A DNA stretch of 39,757 nt. It comes from Candidatus Zixiibacteriota bacterium (GTDB lineage Bacteria > Zixibacteria > MSB-5A5 > GN15 > JAAZOE01). The translations under genes and the position numbers were made by a program. Below, piece by piece: positions 17,298 to 23,714 of this stretch. The notes under the pieces are model-generated. The model was not told the DNA's origin. It was given only the letters and a program-made list of their open reading frames with translations, and ran no database searches. The stretch's first letter is position 1. The number at the start of each line of letters is the position of its first letter. The stretch lies in NCBI GenBank assembly GCA_030668485.1, contig DAOUTW010000043.1:1-39757 (forward strand). The letters are read 5' to 3'.

Positions 17298-17338
17298 CAT
17301 GACCTTTGGCAGGGACGTACACCAGCCACGGGAATCCT

Positions 17339-18331
17339 TCAGGAGAAATATAGTATGGGGGACTTTCCGATCGGCGGTGCCAGCTCCACGTCATACAACT
17401 CTTTAAGCAAGTCATTTCTCAAAGACGCTTCGCTGCTATTACTTGTCCAATGTATACAAAATTTAGTTTTAAGAAACTGTGGAACACCACATGAAAAGTC
17501 ATCTTCTCTTACAATAACTATAAATTTTCTACTATCGGGCTTCTCTTCATACATATCTCCCTGAATGAGCATTGTCTCCCAGCCGACACCACCGGATCTT
17601 CTATTGGCTCGATCTGCATATCTTTTATCAGTAATAATAATTACACGTTCCGCCATATCGAGTTCGTTAGTCATCCATTGAGGAAGATCCATCCCCTTTC
17701 GTAGATGCCATTGATCCAGTCGTGCGTTAATTCCGTTCGCTCTAAGAAACGTTCCCAAATCTGCTACCCATTTTTTATGGTTTTCATTGGTCCCAGAATA
17801 ACTAATAAAAACTCTTAAATTCTTCTTAGGTGCTTTTCGCGAAAAAATGCCGGGAGTACCTTCGGCTGACAATCTGTCAAATACGCTTCGATGAAGTATA
17901 TGAATAGTTAGCTCTGTATTTTCTGGTGCGTTTTTTCGAAATCCTTGAGATAAGGCATGCACTACCCGCTCACTTTTCAGTCCGCCGGCACCAGCACCCA
18001 GAAGGGGAGCAGAAATTGCCTTGACTGACGAGTTTTCTGATGCGAAATCCCCTAAAATCTCCCCTATCTTCTCAATGGCTGTTTCATTGGATTCCATGTG
18101 GCGAACTGAAACGGCAAAGGCAACGTACTGAGATATGTTTTCAGCACCTTTGAATGGTATAATTTCAACGCTACCCAGATCGAGACCCTTTCGCGGTCTC
18201 GGAATCACATATTGAAGTAGTCTATCAGCAACAGCACGCGTAACCGTTCCTCCAGTTGAACATGGAAGAACGATAAGATCAGATGGGCCATCAAAAAGGT
18301 CCCCCAGTTTTAACCTGACTATTGCAGACAT
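17339..18331 (-). CDS. Macro domain-SEFIR (TIR-like) fusion protein, candidate immune effector
   Basis: 330 aa. The start ATG at 18331 has a strong AAGGAGGT. Residues 1-150 look like a macro (ADP-ribose-binding) domain: IVLPCSTGGTV, then SAPLLGAGAGGL and the terminal strand LTIHILHRS. After a basic linker (SRKAPKKN), residues 172-295 form a SEFIR/TIR domain: RVFISYSGTNENHKKWV (FISYS at 175-179), GINARLDQWHLRKGMDLPQWM, ERVIIITDKRY, and GGVGWETM with E252 as candidate catalytic Glu. No signal peptide or membrane helix is seen. TIR/SEFIR domains in bacterial immunity cleave or rework NAD+, and macro domains bind ADP-ribose derivatives; in Thoeris-type defence these sit in separate proteins. No partner gene is adjacent. 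The architecture is seen; the defence role is inference. Confidence 0.8.
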   Translation of the reverse strand: MSAIVRLKLGDLFDGPSDLIVLPCSTGGTVTRAVADRLLQYVIPRPRKGLDLGSVEIIPFKGAENISQYVAFAVSVRHMESNETAIEKIGEILGDFASENSSVKAISAPLLGAGAGGLKSERVVHALSQGFRKNAPENTELTIHILHRSVFDRLSAEGTPGIFSRKAPKKNLRVFISYSGTNENHKKWVADLGTFLRANGINARLDQWHLRKGMDLPQWMTNELDMAERVIIITDKRYADRANRRSGGVGWETMLIQGDMYEEKPDSRKFIVIVREDDFSCGVPQFLKTKFCIHWTSNSSEASLRNDLLKELYDVELAPPIGKSPILYFS

Positions 18332-18614
18332 TATATTTTCGCACCTCCTTCAGATCAATATGCTCCCAGCATTATGACCGGTAATCCTATTGAGATCAAT
18401 GATTATATGGTGCCATCAAAATCATCAAAATATATGTAGGTTTCACACTAGAATCAAGTGTGATTTGAAGATATTAACAAGCTATCAAAATACATATGGA
18501 CAGAGTCCCATCCGCTCGACGCTTTACCGCTAGTGGGCTTACGAACAGATAGTCCCCATTTTCGTCTATAATTAATGACCTGGATTGTATTGGGCTGGTA
18601 TCGTACGCATAAGC

Positions 18615-18853
18615 TACAACAACTGCCGTCTTTTGCGGATGAACCATTCCAACAATAATGTGAAGACGATGACAATTAATAATATCCAATGATCCCAAAG
18701 ACGGATGTCATGAGTTTCCTCAATCTCAACCACTTCCATGTCGAGAGCATTAATCAAGGGCTGGATATTTTTATATGATGCGAACATCCCGCCGGAATTA
18801 CTCGCCGTCTGCGCCAGATATGTCCAGTCGACATCGCTGAAGGCGGTCTCGCG
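18615..18853 (-). pseudogene. 3' fragment of a second VWA-domain gene
   Basis: These 239 bp align without gaps to 23716-23954, the last 239 bp of the intact VWA gene, with about 12 differences by eye. The stop codon is kept (TAG against TAA) and the encoded end ...RKRRQLL is identical. Most differences are silent or conservative (ATC/ATT, GTC/GTT, I/V), and one is V/T. This suggests the fragment comes from a paralogue that evolved as a working gene before being cut, rather than a fresh copy. The 5' boundary is abrupt at 18853-18855, where an 18-bp sequence shared with the RAYT flank begins. Confidence 0.85.
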
Positions 18854-18968
18854 ACGGGTGGCCCACCATTTAGGGCTTGTTGAAAAAGTCGGTTAGACGT
18901 TATTGATTGAGAACTCTACTAAATATTTGAGGTCTGGCCCTTATGAAGCGTGCGATCACTGAGTAAGA

Positions 18969-18998
18969 ATTCGCACCGCAAGCGGTGCGGCACCCGGC
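18969..18998 (+). repeat. Dispersed GCACCGC palindrome, copy 3
   Basis: ATTCGCACCGCAAGCGGTGC followed by GGCACCCGGC, identical in its core to the ends of the composite repeats at 16764-16792 and 17268-17297. The upstream composite part is absent here, so the palindrome unit can occur alone. Confidence 0.8.
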
Positions 18999-19154
18999 AT
19001 CTTGCATGACATATATCTCCTTTCTTATTCATCTCTCCTACTAAAGGATTTGATGCCGGGATCTACATCGATTTGGTGGTGATTTTGCAAAAGCCGGCAG
19101 CGAGATTGTCGAAACCGCAGGGGGTTCGACCTATGGATCTGTGCACCAGTCGGA

Positions 19155-19180
19155 GTTGGCGCACGAGGACGTACGCCAAC
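19155..19180 (+). repeat. Dispersed GGACGTAC hairpin, clearest copy
   Basis: GTTGGCG at 19155-19161 pairs with CGCCAAC at 19174-19180 around the loop CACGAGGACGTA. Related copies lie at 960-985 (ATTGG/CCAAT arms), about 17304-17331 and about 23434-23457. Arms differ between copies while the GGACGTAC-type loop is kept best. Confidence 0.65.
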
Positions 19181-19208
19181 CACGGAATATGTACGATCTA
19201 AAACGACC

Positions 19209-22200
19209 TTATTTCCTCAACGGCCAATCACAATTCTCAATCCATTCTTCGCAAGTAACGGGAGGCGGACCGCCTTTGAAAATATATGAAATAATATACA
19301 CTGCGTCTCCGACGTTGCATAAGCAATCACCATTAGCATCGCCGCTGCATATGGGATAAGGGGTGGGAGCTGGGCCGCCCTTGAAGACGTAGTTGATGAT
19401 GTATACGGCATCGCCGACATTTACACTGCCATCTCCGTTAGCATCACCCGGTATGCAATCGCATGGGAGAGAACAGCGGATTTCGGGATGGAAATCGAGG
19501 AAAGCATTGGCACCATCCACATTTTCCATTAATAGGATTCCATCTGCATCATCACGAGATGTAGCAAGGATCATAGTCACACATTGCGTATCATATGGCT
19601 GTAGGTCATATACATCAAATGTTACTAGCGAAAATAAATCCTCACAGGAATCAACGGCGGTTGTGTGATATCCATCAGTCGCAGTCATTAACTCAAATAT
19701 GGTATCCGCAGGCAGGGGAGCATCACCGCCAAAAGGCCCACTGGCATAAATAAAGACATCATTCTCAAGGGTCATGGAGTTCTTGAACTCATCCAACAGA
19801 ACCTCTGAATATCGGGGCGCGGCGATTCCTCCATATCTTTGGCAGGCTGCTGTGGAGTCGCACGGATCACTGTCACAACAGTATTGAAATAGAAGTCGCC
19901 GGGACTCATCAAATCCGGATTCATTCTTTGAACCGCTTTCATGGGATGGAATATCCCAATCAAGGATTTCCCCGACAGCCACGGAGTCCAGGGAACTGTC
20001 GGTTCTATTCCAGAAAAAGAGCTTCGCTATCACAAAGCCGCAGTTTCCTAAAGCTTCCGGCGTGTAATATTCAGCGATTAATCCAATAGCCGAATCCGCC
20101 GCAAGGAACTCGATCGAGGTCTTGTGGTAGTCCGGATTACTGGTCGAATCGATGATTATTGAATCGAGGGGACGTAATCCGTTATCTGAGGTGAAGATAT
20201 TATCGTATGCGAAGAAACACTTCGGGGTAGAATTGACCATTCGACAAATTATAGGCGAACCGTCATAGAGGTAGATGTCTGCGCAATATTCCGGGTCCGG
20301 GGGATCAACAAAATCGAGTGACGAATTGGAGCCGCTGTTACTTAACCTCCCATTATTGTAAATTCGAAGGCGTTTGCATTCGGTAGCTATAACAGCGGAT
20401 TCGGGATAAGCAAAATCGGAGGCCACAACCAAACAGGCCGGAATAATGCGCGGGCTGTCCTCAGCCTCGTGCATGATTACAATCTCGCACCGCCAGGTCG
20501 ACGGATCAGGACTGCCGTCCGGTGCGGTAAATGTCATGCTGAGCTCCACCGTATCCGCAAGACAGCAACCAATAATACCAGAATCTGCTTCGGGATTAAC
20601 CCAGTCGTCGCCATCTATGTAATTGATACTGAAGGTATAGTTATTGTCCAGCAATCCGGGATTGACTATTTTCAGGATCACTGTAGTGTCATTGCCGGGT
20701 TTGACAACCAGAGGGTTCTCCGAATAGCACTCGCCATACCCGGACCCGGCGTCGTCCGAATATCCCGGTTCCAATACTATATCTCTGCAAGGTGTTACCA
20801 TCCACAGAACCTCGTTCATGGTGACGTCTTCTTCAAAAAGGGTTCCGGGCCATCCATCATCGACATATAGGATGTCCAGAACTGGTGTTCCGGGTTCAAT
20901 GCCCTGACAACCACTACTATCTATCCGTCCATAACGTGCCATGGATGGAGAGGCCTCACTATGACATTCGCCCTCATAGCAATCCGGAGTAAATGTATTG
21001 GTCAGGTTTTGAGGTCTATCCCACATTTGGCCGCTATCACTTGATACCGCCAGATACAATTCTCCGTTAATCACTCTTCCTTTGTAACTATAGTACTTTG
21101 ATACATCTGCACACGGATTAGCTTTGTTGCCGTATTGATTAAACAAAACATATAACTTGCCGTCACATTCGGAAATATTTATTTTGGCGACGCTTCCTGT
21201 CCTCTCAGGGATTCCACACTTACGATTAGGCATTTCCCAATCAGCATTAAATACCGTACTGATAATTGGGTTATCCTCTGACCAATGGAAAATGGCTGAC
21301 TTATAATAATCGATGCAAGTTGTAGGGGATTCCCCCAGTCTGCGATGGCTGGTCCAGATTACATGCAAATTATCATCACTCGTGAATAAGGCCGACAGAT
21401 CGCAGTATGCCCACCATTTGCCGGCATACTCAAATACATATTGAGTTATGTTACCTCCCGGATACTGGCCGTCCTCAACCATATAAGCAATCGAAGGCGC
21501 TCCATTGGCTGTAAAGATACTGTCATTGGCCCATTCACTTCCCTGATCGGTTGATAAGGCATACCAAACATTATTCCTGCTGTACAAACAGTCGGGAACA
21601 TCCGGATCACGGGTTTCGCCAAGAGGAGCGCTCCAAACAATAGCGACATCGTCATCTGTGGGCGATGCGGCTATGGTAACATTGTTATAGCTGTAAACAA
21701 CCGTATCAATGACTCGCTGTGATGACCATACACCCGATCCCGTGCCATATCCGCCGACTCGGCGATAGTATGAAATTGTCGCAGGGAAACCTGATCGAAT
21801 CCAAGTGTCATCAAGATAAGAGCTATTTCGCTCGGTTGCTACCATATGAAGGACCTGTTCGGTCCCATCGATATCCCATTCGATCTTGGGCCATAGATTA
21901 GAATTCTCATAGTTCGCGCTGTCTCTGTAGTACCAGCCCTCATAATCAAACGGATAATCGCTGGTGAATACCCCAAAAACCTGCCCCCCCGTCATGAAAT
22001 CCCAGTATGCCTTTGGATAGATAATACTATCCATCTCATTACCGGCTACCACTGCCCAGCCGCCGGGATCGACATCTACCGATACATATCCTGCCTTCCA
22101 ATTTCCGTGAATATGAATACCGCCGATTGGAAACAGGGGCGCACATTCCTCTATCTCAAAGGCCTGATAACGGATTCCTCGAATTGTGTCTGTACTGTCG

Positions 22201-22520
22201 GCCCAGGCAAAATGAATATACTCCGAATTTCGGTGTTCGATTTGTCTTCCGGACGAAGAAATCTGTTGCTCGTCAAAATGTGTCTCACCAATCAACATTG
22301 TACTGGTTCGGACATCCCTGGTCCGTAGAGGGATTTTGTAAGCACTTTCGCCGCTCAAATCATGCGGAAGGTTAGCAGCTCTACTGAAGTCAAATAAGAG
22401 CGAACGATACCCTGCATTGGCCCTCCCATCTTTTTGCCAGCGTCCAAAAGAAGGTGAAGCAGCTAAAATACAGGTGACCAAAATCGCCAGGATAATTAGG
22501 TTCGAGTACTTCCCTTTCAT
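19209..22520 (-). CDS. Large secreted dockerin-repeat protein, sialidase-like N-terminal region
   Basis: 1103 aa from the ATG at 22520, which follows GGGAGGAGAA; an upstream in-frame start would add 22 residues before the signal peptide and is rejected. Residues 1-26 form a signal peptide (MKGKYSNLIILAILVTCILA...PSFG). The long middle has repeated Trp/Asp-rich blocks and phrases such as LAVSSDSGQMWDRPQNLT and SPTDDDVAIVWSA, resembling exo-alpha-sialidase/BNR-like propeller proteins. The C-terminal ~75 residues are two dockerin-like calcium repeats (GDANGDGSVNVGDAVYIINY and GDANGDCLCNVGDAVYIISY), each followed by a GGPxPxP stretch. It is surface or secreted; the substrate is unknown. The dockerin pair is closely similar to that of the protein at 398-874. 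Confidence 0.8.
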   Translation of the reverse strand: MKGKYSNLIILAILVTCILAASPSFGRWQKDGRANAGYRSLLFDFSRAANLPHDLSGESAYKIPLRTRDVRTSTMLIGETHFDEQQISSSGRQIEHRNSEYIHFAWADSTDTIRGIRYQAFEIEECAPLFPIGGIHIHGNWKAGYVSVDVDPGGWAVVAGNEMDSIIYPKAYWDFMTGGQVFGVFTSDYPFDYEGWYYRDSANYENSNLWPKIEWDIDGTEQVLHMVATERNSSYLDDTWIRSGFPATISYYRRVGGYGTGSGVWSSQRVIDTVVYSYNNVTIAASPTDDDVAIVWSAPLGETRDPDVPDCLYSRNNVWYALSTDQGSEWANDSIFTANGAPSIAYMVEDGQYPGGNITQYVFEYAGKWWAYCDLSALFTSDDNLHVIWTSHRRLGESPTTCIDYYKSAIFHWSEDNPIISTVFNADWEMPNRKCGIPERTGSVAKINISECDGKLYVLFNQYGNKANPCADVSKYYSYKGRVINGELYLAVSSDSGQMWDRPQNLTNTFTPDCYEGECHSEASPSMARYGRIDSSGCQGIEPGTPVLDILYVDDGWPGTLFEEDVTMNEVLWMVTPCRDIVLEPGYSDDAGSGYGECYSENPLVVKPGNDTTVILKIVNPGLLDNNYTFSINYIDGDDWVNPEADSGIIGCCLADTVELSMTFTAPDGSPDPSTWRCEIVIMHEAEDSPRIIPACLVVASDFAYPESAVIATECKRLRIYNNGRLSNSGSNSSLDFVDPPDPEYCADIYLYDGSPIICRMVNSTPKCFFAYDNIFTSDNGLRPLDSIIIDSTSNPDYHKTSIEFLAADSAIGLIAEYYTPEALGNCGFVIAKLFFWNRTDSSLDSVAVGEILDWDIPSHESGSKNESGFDESRRLLFQYCCDSDPCDSTAACQRYGGIAAPRYSEVLLDEFKNSMTLENDVFIYASGPFGGDAPLPADTIFELMTATDGYHTTAVDSCEDLFSLVTFDVYDLQPYDTQCVTMILATSRDDADGILLMENVDGANAFLDFHPEIRCSLPCDCIPGDANGDGSVNVGDAVYIINYVFKGGPAPTPYPICSGDANGDCLCNVGDAVYIISYIFKGGPPPVTCEEWIENCDWPLRK

Positions 22521-22642
22521 CTTATTCTCCTCCCATTCCATTAAATTATTTAAAATGGCCCTAATCTTGATTTTTATAATTGCCATTGTTTACACGACCA
22601 GGCCATGCAGACAAAACTTCTGATAAGTAATTCAATTAATCC

Positions 22643-22780
22643 CGAAAGATGAATTACAGGATGATGCCATGCCCCTCAGGATACCGTTTGCCCCCAACTA
22701 ACGAGGACACTCTAATAACTATTATAGATCGATTTCTTTTATTATGCAAGCAAAATATCTATCCTGATCTTATTTGGCGG
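22643..22780. repeat. 138-bp direct repeat, left copy flanking the RAYT transposase
   Basis: Matches 23550-23687 over 138 bp with a single mismatch (G at 22671, T in the other copy). It reads CGAAAGATGAATTACAGG at one end and TTATTTGGCGG at the other. The two copies enclose 769 bp with the transposase gene. Such near identity shows a recent duplication. Confidence 0.92.
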
Positions 22781-22784
22781 GTGG

Positions 22785-22802
22785 CCCACCATTTATGGTG
22801 GG
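22785..22802. repeat. REP-like palindrome beside the RAYT gene
   Basis: CCCACCAT-TT-ATGGTGGG forms a perfect 8-bp stem just downstream of the transposase stop codon. RAYT enzymes act on REP palindromes often found beside their own gene, so this is the natural substrate candidate. A half copy with 18 bp of shared sequence lies at 18855-18872, at the break in the VWA fragment. Confidence 0.65.
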
Positions 22803-22814
22803 AAATCTTCAAGC

Positions 22815-23318
22815 TCAAAGTTCAAAACCATCTATCGAGATCGGAACATCCCGATCGCCTTGGTACCATCTATAGCTGGACCACGGCCAATCCCCCGGAC
22901 TCGACACCAACCTGCGCACTACCGGATTATTATGGCAATAATTAATCTTTTCTCTTACTATTTCCGGTTTCCGGCAATTATTATCATAGCATCGCCTCTG
23001 CCAGATTGCCGGCTGACCATTCGAACGTTTTAATATTTCTCGCTCTGGGGTTATTATAGCATAAGAGGCCCTGGCCTTCATTTGTCCAATTAGCAATCCC
23101 AACCTTGTTCCTTCAGGAGGATGAAGGACAAGGTGCACATGCTCCGGCATTATTACATATCCGTATATTTTTACACCATTATCGTCTCGGATCGTTATAA
23201 TTTGGGGCAGTAGCTTTTCGATAATTGTCCTGTCGGACAGGTATGGATGCCTTTTGAAACATGAAAAGGTAATGAATCTTGCAGTTCCCAAATTATCGTA
23301 ATGTCGAAGTTTTGGCAT
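22815..23318 (-). CDS. REP-associated tyrosine transposase (RAYT, Y1_Tnp family)
   Basis: 167 aa, full length for the family. The N-terminal FITFSCFKRHPYLSD, the metal-binding HVH (60-62) in VIMPEHVHLVLHPPEG, and the catalytic tyrosine Y127 in REKINYCHNNPVVRRLV are all present, as is the C-terminal DWPWSSYRWYQ. RAYTs are single-strand HUH-type nucleases thought to spread REP sequences; they are usually not in classical IS form. Here the gene lies between 138-bp direct repeats and next to a REP-like hairpin. It appears intact. Confidence 0.92.
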   Translation of the reverse strand: MPKLRHYDNLGTARFITFSCFKRHPYLSDRTIIEKLLPQIITIRDDNGVKIYGYVIMPEHVHLVLHPPEGTRLGLLIGQMKARASYAIITPEREILKRSNGQPAIWQRRCYDNNCRKPEIVREKINYCHNNPVVRRLVSSPGDWPWSSYRWYQGDRDVPISIDGFEL

Positions 23319-23500
23319 ATTCCAAAATTAATGCATGCAGGATAAAAGTCTATCACAATTTATAAAAATGTATGGCAACTATACATCGGGAAAACCAGTT
23401 TCGGGTGGGATAGTCTTACCTCAAGTAAAATAGCTGCTGCACGGGGATGTGAACCAGCCACGAGAAGAGATTGCAGCCACCTATCTGTTTTCTTAAGAAA

Positions 23501-23519
23501 CCCGGAGCAGAGCTCCGGG
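23501..23519. repeat. Dispersed CCCGGAGC hairpin, copy 1
   Basis: CCCGGAGC-AGA-GCTCCGGG followed by CCACGCA and preceded by TTCTTAAG. The same arrangement is found at 38970-38988, 15.5 kb away, with loop AAA. It is REP-like in size and shape. Confidence 0.75.
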
Positions 23520-23549
23520 CCACGCAGATTAATGGCGCCGGGCACCAGG

Positions 23550-23687
23550 CGAAAGATGAATTACAGGATGATGCCATTCCCCTCAGGATACCGTTTGCCC
23601 CCAACTAACGAGGACACTCTAATAACTATTATAGATCGATTTCTTTTATTATGCAAGCAAAATATCTATCCTGATCTTATTTGGCGG
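23550..23687. repeat. 138-bp direct repeat, right copy flanking the RAYT transposase
   Basis: Pairs with 22643-22780 at a constant offset of 907 bp, one mismatch. This copy lies next to the 3' end of the intact VWA gene, so it is probably the resident copy, with the other created by duplication or by insertion. Confidence 0.92.
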
Positions 23688-23714
23688 AATATTTAAATAA
23701 TGCGAAAAAGTTTT

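Larger units (their letters stand above)
16598..17338. other. 741-bp non-coding region with dispersed structured repeats
   Basis: No gene is supported: the open frames here run through repeats. It contains two ~120-bp copies of a composite repeat (16672-16792 and 17176-17297), an extra partial unit at 17147-17175, a CCGTCAG/CTGACGG hairpin at 16841-16864, and a dispersed hairpin copy near 17304-17331. An A/T-rich stretch at 16870-17090 holds nothing recognised. Confidence 0.65.
18332..19208. other. 877-bp rearranged region: gene fragment, repeats, possible IS end
   Basis: Holds an inverted repeat TCACACT/AGTGTGA (18443-18463) about 110 bp upstream of the macro-SEFIR gene, a 3' fragment of a VWA gene (18615-18853) joined to a half REP hairpin (18855-18872), then GGGCTTGTTGAAAAAGTCGG from 18873, which resembles an insertion sequence terminus. 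Further on are the GCACCGC palindrome (18973-18988), a GTCGAA/TTCGAC hairpin (19108-19130) and another dispersed hairpin (19155-19180). No intact gene is seen. Confidence 0.65.
23319..23714. other. 396-bp gap with repeats downstream of the VWA gene
   Basis: No gene is seen. It contains a variant of the dispersed hairpin (GCTG/CAGC arms, about 23434-23457), the CCCGGAGC/GCTCCGGG hairpin at 23501-23519, and the right copy of the 138-bp direct repeat. Confidence 0.6.

Noticed and set aside
18474-18698. 74-aa frame downstream of the VWA fragment
   Set aside because: Its first part is the VWA fragment read in the wrong frame; the remainder is not recognisable.
18873-18892. Intact insertion sequence beginning with GGGCTTGTTGAAAAAGTCGG
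   Set aside because: Only one terminus-like sequence is present and no transposase gene follows.
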